Shown in pieces: positions 8,202 through 16,220 of a DNA stretch of 64,000 nt; the first letter of the stretch is position 1; each line of letters opens with the position of its first letter. The stretch covers positions 2,542,001 through 2,606,000 of the forward strand of contig NZ_QPER01000002.1 in NCBI RefSeq assembly GCF_009455635.1, in the 5' to 3' direction. The notes under the pieces are model-generated. The model did not search any database, was not told where the DNA came from, and worked only from the letters and a program-made list of their open reading frames with translations. The DNA is from Paraburkholderia agricolaris (lineage in GTDB: Bacteria; Pseudomonadota; Gammaproteobacteria; Burkholderiales; Burkholderiaceae). The position numbers were made by a program, and so were the translations under genes.

Positions 8202-9269
8202 TTAGCGGGCCAGCTCGGAAAAGCCTTGCAGGAGACGCTCGATGTCGGCGGCGTGAATGTTGCCCATCGTCGAGATGCGGAACAGTTCGGCCGACAAACC
8301 GCCTTGACCGGCGTAAATGACGAAACCGCGCGCCTTCAGTGCGTCGTGCAGTTGCGGATACGCTACGCCGTTCGGCAAACGATACGCGCGCAACACCACC
8401 GACGATTGCTCCGGCGGCAACACGCTGCCGATGCCCCGCTCCGCCAGGCCCGCGCGCGCCTGCTCGGCGAGCGCTGCATAACGCGCGTGACGCGCACGCC
8501 AGCCGCCTTCGTCGGCAAGTTCGCGCAGTGCTTCGACCAGCGCGTAGTACGCATGCACCGACGGCGTGAACGGCGTATTACGCTGATCCTGCAAACGCGC
8601 GAGGCGTCCGAGGTCCAGGTAGTACGTGCGGCTCGCCGCCTGCGTGAGCGCCGCACGCCGCACCAGCACGAACGACGCGCCGGGTACGCCATGCAGACAC
8701 TTGTTCGCGGTCGCCGCGACGGCGTCGAGACTGGCGTCGGCGAAATCGATCGCTTCCGCGCCGAAGCTGCTCACGCCGTCCACCAGCAAACGCAGACCGC
8801 GTTCGCGGCACAGCGCGCCGAGCGCCTGCAGATCGTTCAGACGGCCGGTGGTCGTTTCATGATGAATCACCGCGACGTGCGTGAACGCTTTGTCCGCGTC
8901 GAGGCGTTCGGCGATCTTCGCGAGATCCGGCGCCTGCATCCAGTCGTGCTTCAGCGACTCATGCGCAATGCCGTACTGCGTGGCGATCTGCGAAATGCGT
9001 TCGCCGTACACGCCGTTTTCCACCACCAGCAGCTTGCCGTTTTGCGGCACCAGCGCGGCGGTCATGGCTTCAACAGCGGCCGTGCCGGAACCGGTCATCA
9101 GGACCGCTTGCCATTCGCTTGCGTCGAGACCGTACAGATCGACCAGACGTGTGCGCGCTTCTTCCTGCAAGTCGAAAAACTCGCTTTCGCGGTGGCACAG
9201 ATCCGTTTGCAACAGGCTGTTGCGGACGCGTTCGGTGAGCGTCACCGGGCCTGGATTGAGCAGCAGCAT
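8202..9269 (-). CDS. phnW: 2-aminoethylphosphonate-pyruvate transaminase
   Basis: This 355-residue fold-type I PLP aminotransferase interconverts phosphonoacetaldehyde and 2-aminoethylphosphonate. The N-terminus LLNPGPVTLTERVRNSLL and the HRESEFFDL segment are typical of PhnW. The PLP lysine is K190 in AATANKCLHGVPG. It is the last gene of a three-gene minus-strand operon behind aepX and aepY, with 11 bases to aepY. It therefore works here most likely in the biosynthetic direction, aminating phosphonoacetaldehyde, rather than in phosphonate breakdown. No phnX hydrolase is present. Confidence 0.93.
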   Translation of the reverse strand: MLLLNPGPVTLTERVRNSLLQTDLCHRESEFFDLQEEARTRLVDLYGLDASEWQAVLMTGSGTAAVEAMTAALVPQNGKLLVVENGVYGERISQIATQYGIAHESLKHDWMQAPDLAKIAERLDADKAFTHVAVIHHETTTGRLNDLQALGALCRERGLRLLVDGVSSFGAEAIDFADASLDAVAATANKCLHGVPGASFVLVRRAALTQAASRTYYLDLGRLARLQDQRNTPFTPSVHAYYALVEALRELADEGGWRARHARYAALAEQARAGLAERGIGSVLPPEQSSVVLRAYRLPNGVAYPQLHDALKARGFVIYAGQGGLSAELFRISTMGNIHAADIERLLQGFSELAR

Positions 9270-9280
9270 GAGCGGACTCC

Positions 9281-10447
9281 TTAAGCGGCGCCGATGTGGC
9301 GCATCAGGCGCGTCTTCACATCGGGCGGGGTGATAGTGGGGCGCGGCAGGCCATCGGGCGTGCCGCGGCGAATCGCCAGTCGCACGAAGCGCGGGCCGTG
9401 GGGCGACGGCGCTGTGCCGAACATCTCGTCGATCACGCCGACGTCGTCGCTTTCAAGCGCCGACGCGTAACCGCAAGCCGCGGCGACACCCGCAAACGAC
9501 ACCTGCGACGACACCGTCGCCTGACCACCGGTCGAATCGTGCGCGCCGTTGTCGAGCAACACGTGCGTGAGATTCGACGGGCCGTACGCGCCGAGCGTGG
9601 CGAAGGCGCCCATGCGCATCAGCGCTGCGCCGTCGCCGTCGAGCGCGACCACGTGCAGATCCGGACGCGCGAGTGCAAGACCCAGTGCAAACGGCGTCAC
9701 GCAGCCCATCGAGCCGACCATGTACAACTGGTTGGGACGGTCGTCGATGGCATAGAGTTCGCGGCCGCAAAAACCGGTCGACGCTAGCACCACCGTGGAT
9801 TCGAGCGGCGTGTGCGCGATGACTTTTTGCAGCGCGTCGTGACGCGAAGCCAATTCATTCGCCGCGACGTTTTTGAATTGCGAACGCGGCGCGACCGGCA
9901 CGCGGCGCGCGCCGGCGGCGCCCTCTTTCAACTCGTATGGCGCCACGCTGCCCTTTTGCATCACGAGCGCGTAGGGGCGGCCGGTTTCATCCATGTGGGC
10001 AATGGCACGATCCAGCGCCGGGCCGATCGCGTCAGCCTCAGTCGGGAAAGTCTCCCACGGAATCTCCATCGTATCGAGCATCGCGGGCGTGACGGGTCCC
10101 ATCAGCGCGTGCTGCGGCTCGTCAGCGACGCCGGGTTGACCGCGCCACGTCACGATCAGCAACTGCGGCAGACGGAAGGTCCACGTGAGCGAAGTCAACG
10201 GGCTCACCGCGTTGCCGAGCCCGGAGTTCTGCATCATCGTGATACCGCGCCGACCGTTCTGCGCGCCGAGCGTGACGCCGGCGATCAACGCAACCGCATC
10301 GCCTTCATTGGCGGCCGAGACGTAATGCAGCGATTCGTCCTGCAATACGTAGTTGATGAACGGCGTCAGATACGAGCACGGCACACCTGCGTACCAGTCG
10401 AAACCGCGCTCGCGCGCCGCCTCGACAAACTGTGCTGCCTCGATCAT
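9281..10447 (-). CDS. aepY: Phosphonopyruvate decarboxylase
   Basis: This 388-residue thiamine-diphosphate enzyme decarboxylates phosphonopyruvate to phosphonoacetaldehyde, the irreversible step that drives C-P bond formation. The N-terminal pyrimidine-binding half includes the catalytic glutamate ([15 protein letters not shown]48). The C-terminal half carries the diphosphate-binding motif [16 protein letters not shown] ending in [12 protein letters not shown]. The start overlaps the aepX stop by 4 bases, so the two are translationally coupled. The length matches single-chain Ppd proteins of about 380 residues. Confidence 0.95.
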   Translation of the reverse strand: MIEAAQFVEAARERGFDWYAGVPCSYLTPFINYVLQDESLHYVSAANEGDAVALIAGVTLGAQNGRRGITMMQNSGLGNAVSPLTSLTWTFRLPQLLIVTWRGQPGVADEPQHALMGPVTPAMLDTMEIPWETFPTEADAIGPALDRAIAHMDETGRPYALVMQKGSVAPYELKEGAAGARRVPVAPRSQFKNVAANELASRHDALQKVIAHTPLESTVVLASTGFCGRELYAIDDRPNQLYMVGSMGCVTPFALGLALARPDLHVVALDGDGAALMRMGAFATLGAYGPSNLTHVLLDNGAHDSTGGQATVSSQVSFAGVAAACGYASALESDDVGVIDEMFGTAPSPHGPRFVRLAIRRGTPDGLPRPTITPPDVKTRLMRHIGAA

Positions 10448-12165
10448 TGCGCCGCTCCGCTGGCGTCGTTCGTCTTGCTGCCGGCCGCTGCCGCAAACGG
10501 CGCTTGCGCATGCGCGAAATCGCCGGCGCGACGGAAGTCTTCCAGATCGTTCACGCCGCGCCAGTGGCCGTGCACGTATTGCACTTCGATCGCCTCACCT
10601 GCTTCGATCAGCGCATTGAGCAGCGCGGGCATGTCGAGCGAATCGAAATCCGGGCGCGCCTGCAACTTGCCTAGCACCGCTTGCAGACGCTCACGCCCTT
10701 CGCCGCGCACGTTCAGCAGACCCACCCAGCGGCCATGCGGCGTTTGCGAAGCGATGGCCGAGCTTGCCTCCTGCCCGCTCGACACGTGACGCAGCGTGAC
10801 CTTGTTGCCGAACAGACCGCGATCGTCGGCTGCCGAGCACCATGCGAAATCGCGCACGCTGGCGTTTTCCGCATCGGTCAGCGACGAATCCACCACGACG
10901 CTGAACGCGGCTTCGCTCTCGACCAGATCGCGCAGGATGTAGCTGCGGAACAGCAGATCGCCGTACGAGATGACGGTGTCGCCCGCGAGCTTGCCGGCCG
11001 CGCAGGCGAGCGACGCCAGCTCGCCGGTTTGCGCGTGGCGTTCGTTGACGACCAGCTTGATACCGGCCGTGTCGATCGCATCGGCGCGATAACCGCCGAC
11101 CACGGTGATGTCGTTGACGCTTTGCTTCTTGAACGCGTCGACGAGCCAGCGCAACAGCGGCTTGCCCGCGATCGGCAGCATGACTTTCGGACGATCTTCG
11201 GTGACGGCTTCGAGCCCCTTGCCGCGGCTTGCCGCGAGCACGATGGCGGAGCCCGCCGAGCGCCCGCTCGACAGATAGCGGTCTTCGGCTTCCGAGTATT
11301 CGTCCGCGTCTTGCAGACGGAAGATTTCGTTGACGGCGGCGATGCTGTCTTCGACGTTGACGAGCGTTTCGCTCGAGTGAATTTCCTTGGCGACGGCCTG
11401 CATGGCCGAGGTTGCTGCGCGGATCAGATGATTCGCCCAGATGACCGTGCTGATGCCGGCTTCGCGGAATACTTCGGTGGGCGTGCTGTAGTACTTGGTC
11501 GGCACGATGACGAGCGGCCCGCGGCCGGCCCATTCGCGCGCGAACTCGAGAATTTCATCGGGGCGCGAGAGCTTGCTGTGGATCAGGATCGCGTCCGCGC
11601 CTGCTTGCCGATAGGCTTCCGCGCGACGCAGCGCTTCGTCCATGCCCCAGCCGGCGATGAGTGCTTCGACGCGGGCGACGATCGAGAAATTTTCATCCGA
11701 CTGCGAGTCTTTGCCGGCTTTGATCTTGCCGCAGAACTCGTCCATGTCGGCGAGCGGCTGGGCTTCGCCGTTGATGAAGCTGTTTGTTTTCGGGAATTGC
11801 TTGTCTTCGATACAGACGCCGGCGATGCCGCGCTGTTCGAGTTTGCGCACGAGGCGGCGCACGTTGTTGAAGTTACCGTAGCCGGTATCGCCATCGAGGA
11901 GGATGGGCAGATCGCTGGCATCGGCCATGAATTCGAGGTTATCGACGACTTGCGTCCAGCTGGCTTCGTTGTTGTCGCGCACGCCGAATTGGGCGGAGAT
12001 CGCGAGACCCGAACCCCAGATCGCCTTGAAACCCGCTTCGCGGACGATACGGGCGGAGAGACCGTTGTGGGCCTCCATCATGAATTCGAGTTCGTTGCTG
12101 ACGAGCATCTGGCGCAGGCGTGCGCTGCGGGAAGCCGGGATAAATGCGGGTTCGCGGGCGTTCAT
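10444..12165 (-). CDS. aepX: Phosphoenolpyruvate mutase fused to a nucleotidyltransferase (PntC-like)
   Basis: This is a 573-residue two-domain protein. Residues about 15-295 form a PEP mutase of the isocitrate-lyase fold. It has [11 protein letters not shown] holding the nucleophilic Asp and the gating loop [11 protein letters not shown] at 120-130, the hallmark of the mutase. From about residue 310 a nucleotidyltransferase domain begins ([32 protein letters not shown]), which in related proteins makes CMP-2-aminoethylphosphonate. The glycine loop reads AASRGKGL rather than the usual AGxGxRL. A strong AGGAG ribosome site precedes the ATG. It heads the operon and predicts a nucleotide-activated phosphonate head group for a lipid or polysaccharide. 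Confidence 0.93.
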   Translation of the reverse strand: MNAREPAFIPASRSARLRQMLVSNELEFMMEAHNGLSARIVREAGFKAIWGSGLAISAQFGVRDNNEASWTQVVDNLEFMADASDLPILLDGDTGYGNFNNVRRLVRKLEQRGIAGVCIEDKQFPKTNSFINGEAQPLADMDEFCGKIKAGKDSQSDENFSIVARVEALIAGWGMDEALRRAEAYRQAGADAILIHSKLSRPDEILEFAREWAGRGPLVIVPTKYYSTPTEVFREAGISTVIWANHLIRAATSAMQAVAKEIHSSETLVNVEDSIAAVNEIFRLQDADEYSEAEDRYLSSGRSAGSAIVLAASRGKGLEAVTEDRPKVMLPIAGKPLLRWLVDAFKKQSVNDITVVGGYRADAIDTAGIKLVVNERHAQTGELASLACAAGKLAGDTVISYGDLLFRSYILRDLVESEAAFSVVVDSSLTDAENASVRDFAWCSAADDRGLFGNKVTLRHVSSGQEASSAIASQTPHGRWVGLLNVRGEGRERLQAVLGKLQARPDFDSLDMPALLNALIEAGEAIEVQYVHGHWRGVNDLEDFRRAGDFAHAQAPFAAAAGSKTNDASGAAQ

Positions 12166-12506
12166 TTTCTTTACTCCTGGTAGCGGGCTTATTGGTGCTC
12201 TTTTTTGCCCGGCTGGCGACTGGAAAATGGCGACTATAGCTGAAATCGTTTTTATTGGTAGTGCCGGTTGTATTCAGGTTTTTTGAGGTTGTTGTTAAGT
12301 GGGAAAATGTGCTTTTTTTTGCATTTCATGCAGGGTAGTTTCTGGTTGGGGTTTTTTGGCGTTGCGTGGAGAAATGTGATTAGGCCCTGCGGGGCTTGGG
12401 GTTTGGGGTGGGTTTTTCGTTTTCTATTTATTTTGTTTTTTTGGTTTATATTGTTGGTGTTTGTTTTTTTCTGCATTAACTTCGGTCGTGGTTTATTAGT
12501 GTTTAT
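12166..12506. other. Long T-rich (plus strand) non-coding region upstream of aepX
   Basis: About 340 bases with a striking excess of T and G on the plus strand, including several runs of T, unlike the GC-rich surroundings. It must carry the aepX promoter, reading left; a TATAGT hexamer is visible on the minus strand near 12236. An open frame of 91 codons here encodes only Phe/Leu/Val-rich sequence, as any T-rich DNA would, and is not taken as a gene. Confidence 0.6.
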
Positions 12507-13279
12507 CTTTTGGCCTTTCCTTGTTTTGTTAGTGGTCTATTAGTGTTGCCCCTGTGCGGGGCGGCACCTACTTTTCTTTGCCTGCCGCAAAGAAAAGTAG
12601 GCAAAAGAAAGCGGCTCAAACCGCTAATTCTTAAGCGGGTCCCCCGCACAGTAGCGGTAGTGGTGCATCTGGAATCTGTGCCCTCGCACATTCAGCCCCG
12701 GTGACAAGGGCGTCATACCTCCGGCGGCGCTGCGCGCGCCGATACCCGGTTCAGAACACCACCCGCTGGGTTTTGACTCTTCCGATTTACCCCGTTCCCG
12801 GTTCGTCGTTGCATCACTGCCATCAGGTGCGGTTTCGCTTTCCCGTTTATCCCTGTTCCCTGATTCGCTGTTGCCTCGCTGTTGCCAGCACAGCGGCGGC
12901 AGCGATCGCACCGCGAATGCGACGCACCGACATTTCATTTGAAGTGGGTTTCGCCGATCAGAGCGGGAGCGCCTCGCCGAGGCGAAGCCGATGGCTCCCG
13001 CTGCGCGAAGCAAACCCGCTGGTTTCCCAGGCAGACCCGTCCGCGACGCACGTAGTGCGGAGTGGGAGCTGATGAGCGCTTTGTCAACAGCGCGGAGTGT
13101 GCGAGTGCACGGATTCCAGATGCACCACTACCGTTACTGTGCGGGGGACCCGCTTATGAGCTTGCGGTGTGAAGCCGCTTTCTTTGCTTATCTTTCTTTG
13201 CGGCGGCAAAGAAAGTAAGTGCCGCCCCGCACAGGGGCAACGCTAATAGACCACTAACACAACAAGGAAAGGCCAAAAG
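12507..13279. repeat. Large imperfect inverted-repeat element (arms of about 185 bp)
   Basis: Left arm 12507-12692 and right arm 13096-13279 are inverted copies that look close to 90% identical by eye, with a few small indels. Shared blocks include CTTTTGGCCTTTCCTTG, GTTGCCCCTGTGCGGGGCGG, AGCGGGTCCCCCGCACAGTA and GGTAGTGGTGCATCTGGAAT. Each arm contains its own hairpin: 12567-12601 with a perfect 15-bp stem, and 13192-13215 with a 10-bp stem. The spacer of about 400 bases holds no convincing gene. It looks like a non-autonomous mobile or REP-like intergenic element. The element class is not recognised. Confidence 0.75.
12567..12601. repeat. Perfect 15-bp stem hairpin inside left arm
   Basis: CCTACTTTTCTTTGC and its exact complement are separated by the 5-base loop CTGCC. 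The stem is too regular to be chance and is probably a recognition structure of the surrounding element. A related, shorter hairpin sits in the right arm at 13192-13215. Confidence 0.7.
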
Positions 13280-13510
13280 ACCAACAACAGAACAGACCAC
13301 GATCACTACCAGAAAAGGCCAACGGCATATCCCCTCTTTTAATCAGACAAATAAAAACAACGGGTTTCCCCTCCCTGCGGAGCAACGAACAAGGACCCGT
13401 AAACACAGTAAGCGACAAGCCACTCGCTGCAAGCGAAATACAGAAAGAGCCCTTGACCGACCACCTCGCGAAAGCGAAAGCCCAAGCGAAAGCGAAACCC
13501 CCCTCTTGCT
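13280..13510. other. A-rich (plus strand) leader upstream of chemoreceptor gene
   Basis: Rich in A and C on the plus strand, mirroring the T/G-rich region on the other side of the inverted repeat. It ends in short GCGAAAGC-like repeats (about 13466-13497) and a run of C. No Shine-Dalgarno sequence is visible before the ATG at 13511. It presumably holds the chemoreceptor promoter. Confidence 0.5.
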
Positions 13511-15052
13511 ATGACTCTGAACAAAAAACTAGCCTCAATGATCGCGGTCCTCTGGACCGGCCTGATCCTGATCGGCGGCTTCGGCGCATGGCAAAACCGT
13601 GCGTCGATGATCTCGGACCGCCGTGACCAGCTCGCCTCGCTGATCGACCAGGCGAATCACATCGTCAACCGCTACTACACCCTCGCCCAGCAACACACGA
13701 TCACCGAAGACGAAGCCAAAAAACAGGCGCTAGAAACACTCGCCGCCATGCGCTATGGCAAAGACGGCTACATCTCCGTCAACAACTCGCAATCGGTCAT
13801 GCTAATGCACCCGATCAAACCGGAACTGGTCGGCAAAAACCTGACTCAATTCACCGACCCGGCCGGCAATCACCTCTTCACCGATATCGTCGACGCAGGC
13901 AATCACGACGGCGGCGGCTACGTCGACTATCTCTGGTCCAAGCCCGGCAGCGATAAACCCGTGGCGAAAACCAGCTTCTCGCTGCGCTTCGCGCCGTGGG
14001 ACTGGTATCTCGTCACCGGCATGTACATGGACGACGTGCAGAACGCGTTCTACGCCAATCTGCTGCGCTGGCTCGTCATCACCGTGACGCTCGGCGCAAT
14101 CGCGACCGCCGTCATGCTGCTGGTGTTGCGCAGCATCCGCCGCACACTCGGCGGCGATCTGGAAGTCGCGGTCGAAGCGGCTCAACTGATGGCGCGCGGC
14201 AACCTCGCCACGCGCGTGCCGGTACACACGAACGACACCAACAGTCTGCTGCACGCGCTCCACACCATGCAGGCCGGTCTCGTCGATACGGTGTCGCGCG
14301 TGCGTCTCGGCACCGAAAACATCAACATCGGCGCTACCGAAATCGCCGCAGGCAACACGGATCTGTCGCAACGCACCGAGGAGCAAGCCGCGGCGCTCGT
14401 CGAAACGGCCTCGAGCATGGATCAGATGACAGTCAACGTGAAGCAGAATGCGGACAGCGCGCTGCAGGCAGCCCATCTCGCCGGCCAGGCCGCGGATGTG
14501 GCCACGCGCGGCAGCCGCGTGGTCGACGACGTGGTGCGCACGATGGGCGAAATCACCAGCAGCTCGCGGCAGATCGGCGACATCATCGGCGTGATCGACG
14601 GCATCGCGTTCCAGACCAACATCCTCGCGCTCAATGCGGCCGTCGAAGCAGCCCGCGCGGGCGAACAGGGACGCGGCTTCGCCGTGGTCGCCGCCGAAGT
14701 GCGCAGCCTCGCACAGCGCTCAGCCACCGCCGCGAAGGAAATCAAGGCGTTGATCGAAACGTCCACTCACACCGTCGAAGCCGGCGCATCGCTGGTCGCC
14801 AACGCCGGTTCGACCATGGGCGAGATCGTGCAGTCGGTGCGCCGCGTGAACGAAATCCTCGAGGAAATCAGCAATGCGTCGCGCGAACAGAGCGCGGGCA
14901 TCGAACAGGTCAATCGCGCAGTCGGCGAAATGGATCAGGTCACGCAACAGAATGCCGCGCTCGTCGAACAGGCCGCAGCCGCGGCCCATTCGCTGAAGGA
15001 TCAGGTCGGCGTATTGCGCGAGGCGATCTCGAGCTTCGCGTTGCCGGCCTGA
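13511..15052 (+). CDS. Methyl-accepting chemotaxis protein with Cache sensor
   Basis: This 513-residue inner-membrane chemoreceptor has a first transmembrane helix at about residues 10-30 and a periplasmic single Cache_2-type domain at about 35-185 ([28 protein letters not shown]). A second transmembrane helix is at about 190-212, then a HAMP linker, then the cytoplasmic signalling domain. The conserved hairpin tip is [35 protein letters not shown] (two parts of one segment near 365-400). It signals to CheA and CheW. No C-terminal CheR-binding pentapeptide is seen (it ends AISSFALPA). The ligand is unknown; Cache_2 sensors often bind small carboxylates. It is followed by a strong terminator. 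Confidence 0.95.
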   Translation: MTLNKKLASMIAVLWTGLILIGGFGAWQNRASMISDRRDQLASLIDQANHIVNRYYTLAQQHTITEDEAKKQALETLAAMRYGKDGYISVNNSQSVMLMHPIKPELVGKNLTQFTDPAGNHLFTDIVDAGNHDGGGYVDYLWSKPGSDKPVAKTSFSLRFAPWDWYLVTGMYMDDVQNAFYANLLRWLVITVTLGAIATAVMLLVLRSIRRTLGGDLEVAVEAAQLMARGNLATRVPVHTNDTNSLLHALHTMQAGLVDTVSRVRLGTENINIGATEIAAGNTDLSQRTEEQAAALVETASSMDQMTVNVKQNADSALQAAHLAGQAADVATRGSRVVDDVVRTMGEITSSSRQIGDIIGVIDGIAFQTNILALNAAVEAARAGEQGRGFAVVAAEVRSLAQRSATAAKEIKALIETSTHTVEAGASLVANAGSTMGEIVQSVRRVNEILEEISNASREQSAGIEQVNRAVGEMDQVTQQNAALVEQAAAAAHSLKDQVGVLREAISSFALPA

Positions 15053-15178
15053 GGCCGAACGCGCTTCGCACGGTAGAACCTCTCGCGAGGGGCGTCAGAG
15101 AAAAAAGAAGGCGCCCAACAGGCAGAGAGCGCCTCTTTAACACGCCGCGTCGGAGTCGACGCATTAATCGAACGAACC

Positions 15179-15213
15179 AGCCGCACGGATTTTCAAGTCC
15201 GTGCGGCTTTTTT
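15179..15213 (+). terminator. Rho-independent terminator after chemoreceptor gene
   Basis: Perfect 11-bp stem AGCCGCACGGA/TCCGTGCGGCT with an 8-base loop, followed by a run of six T. It lies 127 bases after the stop codon. Confidence 0.85.
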
Positions 15214-15317
15214 GTGGGCGCTCGGGGCGACGGCCACAGCCGCGTCCGCTTCGAAAAGATCGGGATAAAACCCCTGTCATTCAGCAAACGCTTACTTCGC
15301 CCGATCCCGCAACGAAG

Positions 15318-15352
15318 TTAAGCCGAATTTGGCATTGCCGAATTCGGCTTAA
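15318..15352. repeat. 12-bp inverted repeat upstream of YadS/TRIC gene
   Basis: TTAAGCCGAATT and AATTCGGCTTAA are perfect arms around an 11-base spacer. It lies about 120 bases before the channel gene, in a 420-base gap otherwise occupied only by the upstream terminator. It could be an operator or an RNA hairpin; no poly-T follows. Confidence 0.55.
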
Positions 15353-15473
15353 GGAATTTTCATCAGGAGCCGCCGCTTCCGATAATGGCCGCTTTCGAAC
15401 ACGCGCCTCGCGGCAAGCTCCGATGCGCGGAGTCCTTGATCTCACGAGCGCCGCCCCAGCAAGGCTCGCCGTC

Positions 15474-16097
15474 ATGTTGCTCCATTCCCTCTACCTGCTT
15501 GCGATCGTCGCCGAAGCCATGTCCGGCGCCATGATGGGCATGCGCCGCGGCATGGACCGCTTCGGCCTGTGCCTCGTCGGCACCGTCACCGCACTCGGCG
15601 GCGGCACGGTGCGCGACGTGTTGCTCGGCCACTATCCCCTTGCATGGATCTCGCATCCAGATTACGTTCTGATTACAATTGGGGCGGCGTCGATTGCCGC
15701 GGCCGGCGCCAGATGGTTGCGCAACTGGCAAGGGCTGTTTGTCACGGTCGACGCAATCGGCCTGATCGCGTTCACGATCATCGGTTGCGATGTTGCCGCG
15801 ACACTCGACGTGAGCCCGGCCATCGTCGTGCTGGCCGGCGCGATCACCGGCGTGTGCGGCGGCATGCTGCGCGACCTGCTGTGCAATCAGATACCGCTCG
15901 TGCTGCGCGAGGAGCTGTACGCCAGCATCGCGCTCGGCGCGGGCGCACTGTATGTGGCCCTGCAAGCCTGCGATGTCGCGCCGGGGCCGGCTTCCATCGT
16001 GGTGCTGGCAGGCGGCTTCACGGTGCGCATGATGGCCGTGCGGTTTCGCTGGCAACTCAAGGTATTCACCGCCGCCGATTCGGGCGGCGCAAGCTAA
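15474..16097 (+). CDS. TRIC/UPF0126 (YadS) family membrane channel
   Basis: This 207-residue integral membrane protein has about seven hydrophobic helices and is built from two UPF0126 repeats. Each repeat carries the family motif: VTALGGGTVRDVLLG in the first half and ITGVCGGMLRDLLC in the second. Bacterial and archaeal TRIC proteins form trimeric cation channels. The start at 15474 (MLLHSLYLLAIVAEAMSG) matches where the first helix begins. An in-frame ATG at 15423 would add 17 residues. No neighbours suggest a specific role. Confidence 0.88.
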   Translation: MLLHSLYLLAIVAEAMSGAMMGMRRGMDRFGLCLVGTVTALGGGTVRDVLLGHYPLAWISHPDYVLITIGAASIAAAGARWLRNWQGLFVTVDAIGLIAFTIIGCDVAATLDVSPAIVVLAGAITGVCGGMLRDLLCNQIPLVLREELYASIALGAGALYVALQACDVAPGPASIVVLAGGFTVRMMAVRFRWQLKVFTAADSGGAS

Positions 16098-16220
16098 TCC
16101 CGCTGCACGCCACGCGCGTGCGGCTTTCACTCGAGGAGCCCGCTCGACAGTCACGCGTAACAGGCCGCCGGCCTTGCCGGTTTCAGCCCGCCACGCGAGC
16201 GCTGCTCGCTCACCGCACTC

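Noticed and set aside
10681..12183. 500-codon plus-strand open frame opposite aepX
   Set aside because: Antisense shadow. The minus-strand gene has unmistakable catalytic motifs and a ribosome site.
12268..12543. 91-codon open frame of very hydrophobic protein
   Set aside because: The Phe/Leu/Val-rich product follows from the T-rich DNA. There is no ribosome site, and the frame runs into the inverted-repeat arm.
12701..13218. Several open frames inside the inverted-repeat element
   Set aside because: They have unnatural composition, overlap in several frames and have no translation signals; they are repeat DNA read by chance.
13466..13497. GCGAAAGC-like repeats as a possible CRISPR or binding-site array
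   Set aside because: Units are too short and irregular, with no spacers; kept only as a note on composition.
15120..15215. Possible tRNA before the hairpin at 15179
   Set aside because: No cloverleaf or anticodon arm can be drawn; the structure is a plain terminator.
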